58,382 bases of DNA from the NCBI RefSeq assembly GCF_014696435.1, contig NZ_JACJQG010000065.1:1-58382 (forward strand), given 5' to 3'. A model generated the notes under the pieces. It was not told the origin of the DNA and searched no databases. It saw nothing but the letters and a program-made list of their open reading frames with translations. The stretch comes from Calothrix anomala FACHB-343 (GTDB taxonomy: Bacteria > Cyanobacteriota > Cyanobacteriia > Cyanobacteriales > Nostocaceae). Position numbers and translations under genes: made by a program. Shown piece after piece: positions 34,609-44,761 of the stretch (its first letter is position 1; each line of letters starts with the position of its first letter).

Positions 34609-35706
34609 ATGATAGTTGTAATGAAAACCCACACCCCAGCCGCAGAAATTGAAAGCCTAATTCAAGAATTCCGCAGTTGGAATCTCACACCAGAAACCAT
34701 TGAAAGCAACAACAAAGTAGTGATTGGTTTGGTAGGAGATACTGCTAGTTTAAATATCGAACAAGTTCAACAACTCAGTCCTTTTGTTGAGCAGGTTTTA
34801 CGAGTCAAGCATCCCTTTAAACGCGCCAGTTTAGAATTCCGTCATGGAGAATATAGCGAAGTAGCTGTACCAACTCCCAATGGAGTCGTAACTTTTGGAC
34901 AAAATCATCCTTTAGTAATTGTCGCTGGCCCCTGTTCTGTAGAAAATGAAGACATGATTGTGGAAATAGCACAGGTAGTTAAAGCTACAGGTGCGCAATT
35001 CCTTAGAGGTGGAGCCTATAAACCGCGTACCTCTCCTTATGCTTTCCAAGGACATGGAGAAAGCGCCCTATCCCTGTTAGCAAAAGCCCGTGAAGTTACA
35101 GGTTTAGGAATTATTACCGAAGTTATGGATACAGCGGATTTGGAGAAAGTCGCAGAAGTTGCAGATGTAGTGCAAATTGGTGCGCGCAATATGCAGAATT
35201 TCTCTCTATTAAAGAAAGCTGGTGCTACAGGTAAACCTATTTTGCTCAAGCGGGGCTTGTCTGCAACCATTGAAGAATGGTTAATGGCAGCAGAATATAT
35301 TTTAGCTAGTGGTAATCCTAATGTAATTTTGTGCGAACGTGGTATTCGCAGTTTTGACCAAAAATATACCAGAAATACTCTAGATTTATCTGTAATCCCT
35401 GTATTGCGCAAATTAACACATTTGCCAATCATGATTGACCCCAGCCATGCTACTGGCTACTCAGAATATGTTCCCACAATGGTCAAAGCTGCGATCGCAG
35501 CCGGCACAGATTCTTTAATGATTGAAACTCACCCCAACCCCAAAAAAGCATTGTCTGATGGGCCTCAATCTCTCACTCCTGCGGAATTTGCGGAACTAAT
35601 CGCAGAAATTACTCCCTTGCTACAATTCTTTGGCCGTGGTCATCAATCAGACTTGACAACAACATTTACTGCTAAAGTTCCTTCTACTGCTCTAATAACT
35701 GCATAA
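34609..35706 (+). CDS. aroF: 3-deoxy-7-phosphoheptulonate (DAHP) synthase, type I-beta
   Basis: A 365-residue protein. It catalyses the first step of the shikimate pathway, condensing phosphoenolpyruvate and erythrose 4-phosphate. An N-terminal ferredoxin-like domain (residues about 1-70, MIVVMKTHTPAAEIESLIQ) precedes the barrel; in type I-beta enzymes this domain mediates feedback control by aromatic amino acids. Barrel motifs: VIVAGPCSVE, FLRGGAYKPRTSPYAFQG, KPILLKRGLSAT, ICERG-like LCERGIRSF and the metal-binding IDPSHATGYS. It is the first of five aromatic-pathway genes reading away from the biosynthetic cluster. A housekeeping copy is expected elsewhere in the genome, so this one probably serves the cluster. 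Confidence 0.92.
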   Translation: MIVVMKTHTPAAEIESLIQEFRSWNLTPETIESNNKVVIGLVGDTASLNIEQVQQLSPFVEQVLRVKHPFKRASLEFRHGEYSEVAVPTPNGVVTFGQNHPLVIVAGPCSVENEDMIVEIAQVVKATGAQFLRGGAYKPRTSPYAFQGHGESALSLLAKAREVTGLGIITEVMDTADLEKVAEVADVVQIGARNMQNFSLLKKAGATGKPILLKRGLSATIEEWLMAAEYILASGNPNVILCERGIRSFDQKYTRNTLDLSVIPVLRKLTHLPIMIDPSHATGYSEYVPTMVKAAIAAGTDSLMIETHPNPKKALSDGPQSLTPAEFAELIAEITPLLQFFGRGHQSDLTTTFTAKVPSTALITA

Positions 35707-35918
35707 ATTCAATTGTATCTCTTGAATTTAAGGTAGTAGTGATTAACTTGACGAAGGTAACTGTGGATGGGATTAGAGCAAGCGATGTCTACGACAAGCC
35801 GCTGACACGTCTACGCATGGAGCAAATCTTGGAGACAAACACAAAATTTAGCTTCGGGCGATCGCACTATTCCCATCATTATTATTTTGTAAATAAAACT
35901 CGTCAGAGGTAAGCATTT

Positions 35919-38117
35919 ATGTATTTTGAAACAGGTTCCTATACAACTCAAGGCGGTATATTTATCTCCCGTTCCGTCACTAATACTTCCATCCACACGG
36001 CAATTGAAGAAGTTTTGATGCGTCTCGATTCTCAGAGGGGCGGATTACTTACAAGTAGCTATGAATACCCAGGTCGTTATAAACGCTGGGCTATGGGTTT
36101 TGTCAATCCACCCTTAGAAATTGCGACACGCGATCGCAGTTTTACAATTACCGCCCACAATGAGCGAGGCAAGGTACTGTTAGATTATTTAGCAGAACTA
36201 TTGCGCGATCGGCCATATCTTGAAACTGTCACTCAAGAAAATAATTGTATCATCGGCTCTGTTCAACCAACCCAAAGCTTATTTTCCGAAGAAGAACGCA
36301 GTAGACAACCATCTGTTTTCAGTGTGATTCGCGAGATATTATCAGCCTTCGACAGTCAGGAAGATGAACACTTAGGACTTTATGGTGCATTTGGCTATGA
36401 CTTAGTTTTTCAATTTGAGCAAATGCAAAAGCGTCTGGAACGTTCCTCAGACCAAAGAGATTTGGTACTATATCTACCTGATGAATTATTTGTAGTTGAC
36501 TACCATCTACAACAAGCATTTCGTTTGCAGTATGATTTCGTCACTAAAAATAGTAGCACCAGAGATTTACCCCGCAAAGGTGAAGTTATAGATTACCGAG
36601 GTCAGCGTTTGAGTGTAACTCAAAACTCCGACCATGCACCAGGTGAATATGAGCAACAGGTAACAAAAGCACTTGATTACTTCCGTCGCGGCGATTTATT
36701 TGAAGTTGTACCCAGTCAAAACTTTTTTCAAGCCTGTGAAAAATCTCCCACCGAACTTTTCCGCACCCTCAAAGAAATTAATCCCAGTCCCTACGGATTT
36801 ATCTTTAATTTAGGCGGAGAGTATATCATCGGCGCTTCTCCAGAAATGTTTGTTCGCGTAGATGGCAGACGTGTAGAAACTTGCCCCATCAGTGGTACAA
36901 TACGCCGAGGAAAAGATGCAATTGATGATGCGGCACAAATCCAAAAGCTGCTAAACTCGCGCAAAGATGAATCTGAACTAACCATGTGTACCGATGTAGA
37001 CCGCAACGATAAATCGCGGATTTGTGAACCGGGTTCAGTGCAAGTCATTGGTCGTCGTCAAATCGAATTGTACAGTCATCTAATCCATACAGTAGATCAT
37101 GTAGAAGGTTTACTCAGACCAGAATTTGATGCTTTAGATGCATTTTTGACTCATTTGTGGGCAGTTACAGTCACAGGCGCGCCAAAACGTTCCGCCATGC
37201 AGTTTTTAGAACAAAACGAACACAGTCCTAGACGTTGGTATGGTGGAGCAGTAGGATATTTAAGTTTCAAAGGCAATTTAAATACTGGCTTAATTCTCAG
37301 AACAATCAGACTCAAAGACTCAGTTGCCCAAGTGCGAGTTGGTGCAACAGTTCTTTATGATTCAGAACCAGAAGCAGAAGCCCAAGAAACCTTGACAAAG
37401 GCCGCTGCACTTTTCCAAACACTTTTCCGAGTCAACTCCCAGAATACAGATTTAGCCAAAACATCAAAACTGGAGGCGCAACCAGCAAATACAGCAGCAG
37501 GTAAGCGTGTCTTGCTAATTGATTATGAAGACTCATTTGTTCATACCCTAGCCAACTACATCCGTCAAACTGGCGCTACAGTCACAACACTACGACATGG
37601 TTTTGCAGAATCAGTCTTTGATACCGAAAAACCAGACTTAGTTGTCTTATCTCCCGGCCCTGGTAAACCCAGTGATTTTGGCATTGCAGATACCATTCAA
37701 GCCTGCAAAAAGCGACACATTCCTTTATTTGGCGTATGTTTGGGATTGCAAGGAATTGTCGAAGCCCACGGCGGAAAATTAGGAATTCTCGATTATCCTC
37801 AACATGGTAAAGTATCTCGTGTTTCGGTTGTAGATCGAGATTCTCTAACTTTTAAAAAGTTACCCGAATCCTTTGCAGTTGGTCGATATCACTCCTTATA
37901 TGCATTACCCCAGTACCTACCTTCAGAACTAAAAATTACAGCCATGTCCGAAGATGGCGTAATTATGGGCATTGAGCATAAATCCCTACCAATTGCTGCT
38001 GTGCAATTTCATCCAGAATCCATCATGACTTTAGCAGGAGGCGTTGGTTTAGAAATGATTAAAAATGTAGTTTTTGCATTCACAAATTTACCTGCTTTCT
38101 CAGTTCTAGCAAATTGA
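35919..38117 (+). CDS. trpE(G): Fused anthranilate synthase TrpE-TrpG
   Basis: A 732-residue fusion. Residues about 1-510 are the TrpE component (chorismate-utilising domain): GASPEMFVRVDGRRVETCPISG, RKDESELTMCTDVDRNDKSR and TVTGAPKRSAM are visible. Residues about 525-725 are the TrpG glutamine amidotransferase, with Cys nucleophile in FGVCLGLQG and the His-Glu pair in FHPESI. It converts chorismate and glutamine to anthranilate. The N-terminal SSYEYPGRY is in the position of the tryptophan feedback site; Ser/Glu changes there can desensitise the enzyme, but I cannot judge that here. Such fusions occur in rhizobia and as specialised second copies in cyanobacteria, for example in scytonemin loci. 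It lies between aroF and trpC. Confidence 0.93.
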   Translation: MYFETGSYTTQGGIFISRSVTNTSIHTAIEEVLMRLDSQRGGLLTSSYEYPGRYKRWAMGFVNPPLEIATRDRSFTITAHNERGKVLLDYLAELLRDRPYLETVTQENNCIIGSVQPTQSLFSEEERSRQPSVFSVIREILSAFDSQEDEHLGLYGAFGYDLVFQFEQMQKRLERSSDQRDLVLYLPDELFVVDYHLQQAFRLQYDFVTKNSSTRDLPRKGEVIDYRGQRLSVTQNSDHAPGEYEQQVTKALDYFRRGDLFEVVPSQNFFQACEKSPTELFRTLKEINPSPYGFIFNLGGEYIIGASPEMFVRVDGRRVETCPISGTIRRGKDAIDDAAQIQKLLNSRKDESELTMCTDVDRNDKSRICEPGSVQVIGRRQIELYSHLIHTVDHVEGLLRPEFDALDAFLTHLWAVTVTGAPKRSAMQFLEQNEHSPRRWYGGAVGYLSFKGNLNTGLILRTIRLKDSVAQVRVGATVLYDSEPEAEAQETLTKAAALFQTLFRVNSQNTDLAKTSKLEAQPANTAAGKRVLLIDYEDSFVHTLANYIRQTGATVTTLRHGFAESVFDTEKPDLVVLSPGPGKPSDFGIADTIQACKKRHIPLFGVCLGLQGIVEAHGGKLGILDYPQHGKVSRVSVVDRDSLTFKKLPESFAVGRYHSLYALPQYLPSELKITAMSEDGVIMGIEHKSLPIAAVQFHPESIMTLAGGVGLEMIKNVVFAFTNLPAFSVLAN

Positions 38118-38307
38118 ACCAAAAGCCTTCAGGCTCAAGTCTGAGGCTACACAAACAAAGCCTAAATATGCAGGCTCAAAACCTATCTTTTGTGAGTCCG
38201 CTGATTCCCCTCCTCGTTTGCGGGGAGGAGTTGGGGGTGGGGTATGATCAGAACGGTGCAAATAAACCTAAGTATTTAACGGAAAGTCAAGTTCACTAAA
38301 AACCTCT

Positions 38308-38342
38308 TCCCCTTCTGCCGTCTGCCCTCTGCCGTCTGCCTT
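38308..38342. repeat. CCTTCTGCCGTCTGCCCTCTG-type repeat
   Basis: Three to four tandem CTGCCGT/CTGCCCT heptamers between trpEG and trpC; the same kind of sequence has invaded the RebD-like gene. Confidence 0.75.
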
Positions 38343-38391
38343 TTCTTAACAATAAATATTCACGCCGACCTACATAAATCCTCCAAGCAAA

Positions 38392-39246
38392 ATGCTAAAT
38401 TATCATTCTCAACTCACACAAACAAATACAAAATCTAGCAACTCGCGTCATATTCTCGATGAAATTGTTGAGTATAAACAACAAGAAGTTGCTCAAATAA
38501 AGGAAAAATTACCTTTAGCAGATTTAAAACTTCAGCTAAATTTAGCACCGCATCCGCGAAATTTCCGCAACGCCCTGAGAGAGAATTCTCGTAAACCTAG
38601 CATCATTGCAGAAGTCAAGAAAGCCTCACCTAGTAAAGGAGTGATTCGTGCTGACTTTGAGCCTGTAAAAATAGCCCAAGCATATGAACAAGGTGGTGCG
38701 AGTTGTATCTCTGTTTTGACCGATGAAAAGTTTTTCCAGGGCAGTTTTGAAAACTTACGGATTATTAGAAATCATGTAGCACTGCCACTGCTTTGCAAAG
38801 AGTTTATTATAGACCCTTATCAAATTTATTTAGCAAGAGTTAATGGAGCAGATGCTATATTACTAATTGCGGCTATTCTATCTAATGAAACTCTGAAATA
38901 TTTTATGCAAATTGCTCGCGATTTGGGCATGGTTGCCTTAATAGAAGTACATACTTTAGCAGAACTTGACCAAGTATTAGAGTTAGAGAATGTGCAATTA
39001 ATCGGGATTAATAACCGCAATTTACAAGATTTCAGCCTAGATTTAAAAACAACTCAACATCTGTTAAGAGAACGGCGACAGCAGTTAAGCAGCTTAGATA
39101 TTACGGTTGTTAGTGAATCAGGTTTATACACATCTGCTGATTTAGCTTTTGTTGCCCAAGCAGGTGCAGAAGCTGTATTGATTGGTGAATCTTTAGTTAA
39201 GCAAGCTGATTTAGTCCAAGCTGTTAAGCAACTCTTGATAAATTAA
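38392..39246 (+). CDS. trpC: Indole-3-glycerol-phosphate synthase
   Basis: A 284-residue (betaalpha)8-barrel enzyme that makes indole-3-glycerol phosphate, the tryptophan-pathway step before tryptophan synthase. Catalytic lysine and phosphate-binding motifs are visible: [65 protein letters not shown] and [10 protein letters not shown]. The N-terminal 30 residues are more variable. It lacks a fused TrpF domain. The next trp gene is trpA, 550 bp downstream, with three small repeats between. trpD and trpF, which supply its substrate, are not in the window and must be encoded elsewhere. Confidence 0.93.
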   Translation: MLNYHSQLTQTNTKSSNSRHILDEIVEYKQQEVAQIKEKLPLADLKLQLNLAPHPRNFRNALRENSRKPSIIAEVKKASPSKGVIRADFEPVKIAQAYEQGGASCISVLTDEKFFQGSFENLRIIRNHVALPLLCKEFIIDPYQIYLARVNGADAILLIAAILSNETLKYFMQIARDLGMVALIEVHTLAELDQVLELENVQLIGINNRNLQDFSLDLKTTQHLLRERRQQLSSLDITVVSESGLYTSADLAFVAQAGAEAVLIGESLVKQADLVQAVKQLLIN

Positions 39247-39247
39247 C

Positions 39248-39342
39248 ATAAGACTTACGCAAATTCATGAAAAAACGAACCACGAAGTACGCAAAGAACA
39301 CGAAGTAAAGAGAGTGAGGGAGATTTATCGCGTAAGTCCTAT
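39248..39342. repeat. MITE-like repeat, family A, copy 2
   Basis: Inverted ends ATAAGACTTACGCA and CGCGTAAGTCCTAT around a CGAACCACGAAGTACGCAAAG interior; same ends as 2087-2227, with small mismatches. Confidence 0.75.
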
Positions 39343-39402
39343 AACAATATAAGCAAGGTAGAGGGCATAATTAGGAGCATCCCAAATGTGTAAATTTATT
39401 TT

Positions 39403-39470
39403 TTGTAGTGATGGCTCTCTAGGGCGCTGATTTGACATTAGGGAGCAAGATGCTCCCACTACAAATTTAT
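39403..39470. repeat. MITE-like repeat, family D, copy 2
   Basis: Nearly identical to 34401-34467, from TTGTAGTGATGG to CCCACTACAAATTTAT; the centre differs slightly. Confidence 0.75.
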
Positions 39471-39488
39471 CGCGCTCTTGCTATCAGT

Positions 39489-39552
39489 TGTAGGGGCGGG
39501 TTTACAGATATTCTCCTTAATTAAGGATGATCTAAATAAACCCGCCCCTACA
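39489..39552. repeat. MITE-like palindrome, family C, copy 2
   Basis: Perfect 16-bp inverted ends, TGTAGGGGCGGGTTTA (39489-39504) and its complement (39537-39552). Same family as 21366-21430. Confidence 0.85.
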
Positions 39553-39558
39553 TATAAA

Positions 39559-39653
39559 ACAGAACTTACGCAAAAATTGCCAAAAAGCTTAATTTATTGA
39601 ACCGCCAAGACGCCAAGAACGCCAAGAATTCGTAGAGTGTGCGTAAGTCCTAT
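39559..39653. repeat. MITE-like repeat, family A, copy 3
   Basis: Ends CAGAACTTACGCA and TGCGTAAGTCCTAT flank a GCCAAGACGCCAAGAACGCC interior. Only a few bases separate it from the family C element to the left, so this gap is a repeat cluster. Confidence 0.75.
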
Positions 39654-39798
39654 AAAACTCCACCCATCAAGGGAAGGAGTTTTTTATTTACTTCTGCCTC
39701 CCGCCATCTTCCAACTGCCTTCTTCCCAAATTGTGCATTTTTTATTCTTCCTTTCCCCTATATAAAAATAGTTAACCTTTACTTACTAGTTACTTACT

Positions 39799-40602
39799 AT
39801 GACATCTATTTCTCAACGATTTGAAGTTTTACGTGCAAAAAATCAATGTGCTTTGATTCCTTTTTTAACAGCTGGCGATCCGGATTTAGAAAATACAGCT
39901 GAAGCCCTAAGAGTTTTAGATGCAAGCGGTGCAGATTTTATTGAATTAGGAGTTCCTTATTCCGATCCGTTGGCTGATGGGCCGATTATTCAAGCAGCTG
40001 CTACCCGCGCCCTAAAACAAGGAACTCGTTTGATTCATGTTTTAGAAATGGTACAGTCGGTGACTCGGAGTTTGCGATCGCCTATTATCCTCTTTACTTA
40101 CTACAACCCTATTTTAAATATGGGTGTGCAACGATTCCTTGAGCGGGTTGCAATCTCCGGGGTTAAGGGGTTAGTTGTACCCGATCTACCTCTAGAAGAG
40201 GCAGGTAAACTATTACAGATTGCCGATTCTGTGGGGGTTGAAGTCACATTGTTAGTCACTCCTAATAGTTCGCCAGAACGCATTCAAGCGATCGCGCAGC
40301 AATCCCAAGGCTTTATTTACCTAGTGAGTGTCACAGGTGTTACAGGTATACGTCAAGAGGTACAAACTCGTGTTAAAGATGTACTCGCCCAAATCCGTAA
40401 TGTCACAGATAAGCCAATTGGTGTAGGATTTGGTATTTCTAGCCCAGAACAAGCCCTGCAACTGAGGGAATGGGGTGCAGATGCAGTCATAGTTGGTAGT
40501 GCCTTTGTACAAAGGTTGTCAGATAATACACCTTACCGAGGTTTACGCGCTATTCGCGATTTCTGTAGCGATTTGAAAGTATCCATAGGGGCTAGAGGCT
40601 AG
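39799..40602 (+). CDS. trpA: Tryptophan synthase alpha chain
   Basis: A 267-residue TIM-barrel subunit that cleaves indole-3-glycerol phosphate to indole and glyceraldehyde 3-phosphate. Catalytic Glu and Asp lie in [19 protein letters not shown]; phosphate-binding and active-site segments [13 protein letters not shown] and [11 protein letters not shown] are present. Length is normal. It precedes trpB by about 98 bp, with a heptamer tandem repeat between them. Cyanobacterial housekeeping trp genes are usually scattered, so this trpC-trpA-trpB block points to a dedicated set. Confidence 0.94.
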   Translation: MTSISQRFEVLRAKNQCALIPFLTAGDPDLENTAEALRVLDASGADFIELGVPYSDPLADGPIIQAAATRALKQGTRLIHVLEMVQSVTRSLRSPIILFTYYNPILNMGVQRFLERVAISGVKGLVVPDLPLEEAGKLLQIADSVGVEVTLLVTPNSSPERIQAIAQQSQGFIYLVSVTGVTGIRQEVQTRVKDVLAQIRNVTDKPIGVGFGISSPEQALQLREWGADAVIVGSAFVQRLSDNTPYRGLRAIRDFCSDLKVSIGARG

Positions 40603-40639
40603 GGATTAGGAAAACAAAAATCTATTACCCAACCTTTTA

Positions 40640-40683
40640 ACAGTCAACAGTCAACAGTCAACAGTCAACCGTCAACCGTCAAC
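40640..40683. repeat. Short tandem repeat (AGTCAAC)n between trpA and trpB
   Basis: About six heptamers, the last two with AACCGTC variants; same unit as 24652-24694. Confidence 0.85.
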
Positions 40684-40700
40684 AATTAACGAGATTAATC

Positions 40701-41945
40701 ATGTTAACCAACACACAAAACACTAATATTTCTACTTCACAATTCAACCAGCAACCTGATGCTTTAGGTCGCTTTGGTCAATTTGGTGGTAAATACGTTC
40801 CAGAAACCTTAATGCCTGCATTAAGCGAGTTAGAATCAGCGTTTTACAAGTATCGTGACGATGTTAATTTCCAAGCTGAACTGCAAAATCTCCTCCGTGA
40901 TTATGTAGGACGCGCAACCCCTCTTTACTTTGCTGAACGCTTAACTCAGCACTACGCCCGTCCAGATAGCACCCCGCAAATTTACTTAAAACGTGAGGAT
41001 TTAAATCACACAGGCGCTCACAAAATAAATAATGCTTTGGCGCAGGTTTTACTTGCAAAGCGCATGGGTAAAAAAAGAATTATTGCGGAAACAGGAGCCG
41101 GTCAACATGGTGTAGCAACGGCAACAGTCTGCGCTCGTTTTGGACTGGAATGCGTAATTTATATGGGCATCCACGACATGGAACGACAAGCTTTAAATGT
41201 GTTTCGGATGCGCTTGATGGGTGCAGAAGTCCGTCCTGTGGTAGCGGGAACAGGAACTCTCAAAGACGCTACCTCGGAAGCAATTCGGGATTGGGTAACA
41301 AATGTGGAAACAACCCACTATATTCTCGGTTCAGTGGCTGGCCCCCATCCCTATCCGATGATGGTGCGAGAGTTTCAAGCCATAATTGGTAAGGAAACTC
41401 GCGTTCAAGCACAGGAAAAATGGGGCGGATTACCAGATATTCTCCTGGCTTGTGTCGGTGGAGGTTCTAATGCGATCGGGCTTTTCCATGAGTTTATCGA
41501 TGAATCTTCTGTGCGCCTAATTGGTATTGAGGCGGCGGGTGAAGGTATTGATACCCAAAAACATGCCGCGACTCTCACAAAAGGACGAGTTGGGGTTTTG
41601 CATGGTGCAATGAGTTACGTGCTGCAAGATGAGGATGGACAGATTATTGAAGCGCACTCAATCAGTGCGGGATTAGATTATCCCGGTGTCGGCCCAGAAC
41701 ATAGTTATTTGAAGGAAATTGGACGTGCTGAATACTACAGCATCAGCGATGCAGAGGCGCTGGCGGGATTTCAACGTCTATCCCAACTCGAAGGAATTAT
41801 TCCGGCCCTGGAAACATCTCATGCGATCGCTTTTTTAGATCGGCTTTGTCCCCAACTCACCGGTAGTCCCCGCATTATTATCAACTGTTCCGGACGGGGT
41901 GACAAAGATGTGCAAACGGTTGCCAAATTTTTCCCCCCTGCATAA
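40701..41945 (+). CDS. trpB: Tryptophan synthase beta chain
   Basis: A 414-residue PLP enzyme that joins indole and serine to give L-tryptophan, the substrate of the oxidase encoded 9 kb away. The PLP lysine lies in [13 protein letters not shown]; the [13 protein letters not shown] loop, [13 protein letters not shown] phosphate-binding loop and the [11 protein letters not shown] segment are all intact. The first 20 residues are variable, as usual. It is the last gene of the aromatic-supply block and is followed by a 650-bp gap and a porin gene. Confidence 0.95.
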   Translation: MLTNTQNTNISTSQFNQQPDALGRFGQFGGKYVPETLMPALSELESAFYKYRDDVNFQAELQNLLRDYVGRATPLYFAERLTQHYARPDSTPQIYLKREDLNHTGAHKINNALAQVLLAKRMGKKRIIAETGAGQHGVATATVCARFGLECVIYMGIHDMERQALNVFRMRLMGAEVRPVVAGTGTLKDATSEAIRDWVTNVETTHYILGSVAGPHPYPMMVREFQAIIGKETRVQAQEKWGGLPDILLACVGGGSNAIGLFHEFIDESSVRLIGIEAAGEGIDTQKHAATLTKGRVGVLHGAMSYVLQDEDGQIIEAHSISAGLDYPGVGPEHSYLKEIGRAEYYSISDAEALAGFQRLSQLEGIIPALETSHAIAFLDRLCPQLTGSPRIIINCSGRGDKDVQTVAKFFPPA

Positions 41946-42598
41946 ATCAATAATCATCTCCGCTAAATAGTCAATATAGGCGTTGCATCAATGCGGGATG
42001 AATTAACGGTTAAACCATGATTGAGCAACGCCTCAATATCAATTACTTAGGAACCTATCACAATGATTACCAAGCGATCGCGCTACTGTTACCTACCGCA
42101 AATGGCTTAAACATTTGAATGTAAATTTTGGCACCATCGCAGCATGATATTCAAGAAATTACACCAAATTATTTCTAAGTAAAAATGAAATCTGTTCTTT
42201 TATTGGAAAAAGTTAGGTTTAAAACCTCGCCCCTAGTGGGCGAAAAAATCCTTGTTTCGCGCTTGTTGGTAGAAACCCCAACGCCAGTTCTCTCAAGTCG
42301 GGACACCCGCCCACGAGACTGGCTCCCCCTTGTGGGTGACTGTCTTTAATTTTGAATTTTGAATTTTGAATTTTGAATTGATTCATGTTTTAATTTCTGT
42401 CTATCTCGTGTTAGCTAATTCGTGGTAAGATTTTCACCTAAGTTTGATTGCATAAAAATGTCGCCTAAATGGAGACAATCAGCTACTGGTTTAACTATGT
42501 TTACCTGAGAGTTTTGCATTTAAAAAGCTTGATCAACTAAATTAAAAAAATATCCAAGTCTAATTTTTAACGCTAAAAATAGCCAGGTGTGAGGGAAA
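41946..42598. other. 650-bp intergenic region with repeats
   Basis: Between trpB and the porin gene. It holds a GCCCCTAGTGGGC small hairpin near 42230 and a CCCGCCCACGAGACTGGCTCC-type repeat near 42306. A tandem repeat of TTTGAAT heptamers lies at 42349-42379. No gene is seen. The porin promoter should be in the last 200 bp. Confidence 0.55.
42349..42379. repeat. Short tandem repeat (TTTGAAT)n
   Basis: About four heptamers, complement of the ATTCAAA unit; another copy is at 44671-44694. Confidence 0.8.
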
Positions 42599-44254
42599 AT
42601 GCTGAAGAAAGTTGTTAATATCAATACTGACCAAAAATTGCCGGGTAATATTGTCAAAAGTGTAAGTTCTTTAAGCTTATTACTGCTATTAACTTATCCA
42701 GCAAGGGCACAAAATGCACCAGAGTCTTTCCCAGAATTAGAAATAGCAGAAAGTACATCTGGAATGAGCCAAGTAACAAGTGTCAGTCAGCTGAGTGATA
42801 TTTTACCTACCGATTGGGCATTCACAGCGTTGCAATCCCTAGTAGAACGCTATGGTTGCATAGCTGGATATCCTAATTCTACCTTTCGCGGGAATCGGGC
42901 TATGACCCGTTATGAGTTTGCAGCCGGACTCAATGCTTGCTTACAACGGGTGAATGAACTGATTGCAACAGCAACTACAGATTTGGTCAAAAAAGAAGAC
43001 TTGGCGACTTTGCAAAAGCTACAGGAAGATTTTGGCGCTGAATTAGCAACTTTGCGCGGTCGGGTTGATACTCTAGAAGTACGTACAGCTGAATTAGAAG
43101 CCCATCAATTCTCCACAACTACCAAACTTGGTGGTCAGGTCATTATTTCTGTAAATACTGGGGGGTTTAGTGGCGATCGCATTATTGACCCTAATGGTCG
43201 AGTACTTGCTACCTCTAACCCCAATCCTACAGTATTGTATCGAGCCGGAATTGATTTAAACACCAGTTTCCACGGAACCGACTTACTAAAAATTCGTCTG
43301 GAAGGTGCAACTGGTGTGATAGACAATGGTCGTCCCGATGGTGGTAGAGACAATGCAGCCGGAGTCCTAGAACCGTTTTTTGGTAGTGTTACCGACTACT
43401 CAGTCAAGCCGCCTACAGTGGGGACATTCGATATCGGCAGACTAGTTTACACTTTTAGACCCATTTCCGACCTTGCAGTTTCTATCGGCCCGGATATTCG
43501 CACCACAGATTATGTTGACCGTAACAGTTACGCTAATCTGAGCTTTTTGGACTTTAGCACACAGGCATTTGCAAATAATTATATTCTCTTTCCGGTTGAC
43601 GGCCCTGCGGCTGGGGCTGCAATTGACTGGAAGCCAGGAAACGGAGCATTTGCTGTGCGGGCGTTGTATGCTGCTGGAGACCCCGCTAATCCTGGTAGAA
43701 GCGGAGTAAATATCAGCACTGCAAGATTTACTCCCTTACTGTATCCCAGCGATTTTGCCCCCACTGCTCAGAGCGATCGCGGTTTATTTGGCGATACCTA
43801 TCAAGGTACAGTCGAATTAGAATACTCACCCTCTAGGAATTTTGCCCTGCGCCTGCAATACAGTGGTGGTGAAGTATTTGCTAAACGCTTTGATGTCATT
43901 GGGGCAAATGTGGAACTCACACTCAGCCAAAGATTTGGTATTTTTGGACGCTACGGTTACGGTAGCTATAATGACACCGCCTTTGGCGACATTAAACCCA
44001 ATTATTGGATGGCTGGGATTGCCATGAGAGATTTGTTTACACGGGGTGCTTTAGCTGGAATTGCCGTTGGACAGCCATTTATTGTCAATCAAATTGGTGA
44101 TTCTACTCAGACTAATTACGAGGCGTTTTATAATTACCCATTTAGCCGGAATATCCAAATTACACCCACAATTCAAGTGATTGATAATGCTGGAAATCAA
44201 GGAAGCAACGGCACAATTTTTACAGGCACACTCCGTACTGTCTTTTCTTTTTAG
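42599..44254 (+). CDS. Outer-membrane iron-uptake-type porin (SLH + OprB-like barrel)
   Basis: A 551-residue exported protein. The N-terminal signal peptide ends near ARAQNAPE. An S-layer homology region follows (about 60-125: LPTDWAFTALQSLVERYGC, IAGYPNSTFRGNRAMTRYEF), which anchors cyanobacterial porins to the cell wall. A short coiled coil (about 130-165, LATLQKLQEDFGAELATLRG) leads to a C-terminal beta-barrel of the OprB/iron-uptake-porin type ending in Phe (LRTVFSF). It probably passes small solutes or iron through the outer membrane. It stands alone, convergent with xisF. A dedicated outer-membrane exit for the cluster product is possible but speculative. Confidence 0.87.
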   Translation: MLKKVVNINTDQKLPGNIVKSVSSLSLLLLLTYPARAQNAPESFPELEIAESTSGMSQVTSVSQLSDILPTDWAFTALQSLVERYGCIAGYPNSTFRGNRAMTRYEFAAGLNACLQRVNELIATATTDLVKKEDLATLQKLQEDFGAELATLRGRVDTLEVRTAELEAHQFSTTTKLGGQVIISVNTGGFSGDRIIDPNGRVLATSNPNPTVLYRAGIDLNTSFHGTDLLKIRLEGATGVIDNGRPDGGRDNAAGVLEPFFGSVTDYSVKPPTVGTFDIGRLVYTFRPISDLAVSIGPDIRTTDYVDRNSYANLSFLDFSTQAFANNYILFPVDGPAAGAAIDWKPGNGAFAVRALYAAGDPANPGRSGVNISTARFTPLLYPSDFAPTAQSDRGLFGDTYQGTVELEYSPSRNFALRLQYSGGEVFAKRFDVIGANVELTLSQRFGIFGRYGYGSYNDTAFGDIKPNYWMAGIAMRDLFTRGALAGIAVGQPFIVNQIGDSTQTNYEAFYNYPFSRNIQITPTIQVIDNAGNQGSNGTIFTGTLRTVFSF

Positions 44255-44401
44255 CAGTAAATGTAACAAGCACACATTTAGGGAATTCCAAATGAAAAAA
44301 TATTCCCATCATTAAAAACTTACCAAACACGCCCTACTTTGGCTATTAGCCTGAGAATTTATTCTCAGGCGGGTGACAAAGCTAAGACAGAGGCAATTTT
44401 T

Positions 44402-44542
44402 AACTTACAGCAGTTTTCACCTATTTGAACCACATCTGTCGTAGTAGGGGCACGGCATCAAAAATCTTTTGGTACATACAATAATTTTACTGGTGCCGTG
44501 CCCCTACAGCGTGGTCTATTTACCTGAAAATAGCTGTAAGTT
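44402..44542. repeat. Nested palindromic repeat
   Basis: AACTTACAGC near 44402 pairs with GCTGTAAGTT at 44533-44542. Within it GTAGGGGCACGGCA (44444-44457) pairs with TGCCGTGCCCCTAC-type sequence (44494-44507). This is an insertion-like small element lying between the convergent porin and xisF genes. Confidence 0.7.
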
Positions 44543-44670
44543 GACACGTATGGATAACCCCGCCCCTACAATTGGCATGATTTATCGTACATAAAATGCT
44601 TTAAGACCCCTACGTCTATACGTAGTATCATTTTCAGTCGGGGTTTAAATTCCCGTCTGAAAATGTCTTT

Positions 44671-44694
44671 AATTTTGAATTTTGAATTTTGAAT
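44671..44694. repeat. Short tandem repeat (TTTGAAT)n near xisF
   Basis: Three heptamers shortly downstream of xisF; same unit as 42349-42379. Confidence 0.75.
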
Positions 44695-44761
44695 TGTTAT
44701 TTTTTGGAGTTCCCTGAAGCTACAAGCTATACAGAAGGGTTAGCCACTCGATCAATCATAA

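Noticed and set aside
34609-41945. Scytonemin biosynthesis locus
   Set aside because: The trp/aro genes resemble the supply genes of scytonemin loci, but I see none of the ScyA-ScyF type core genes, tyrA or the Ebo genes.
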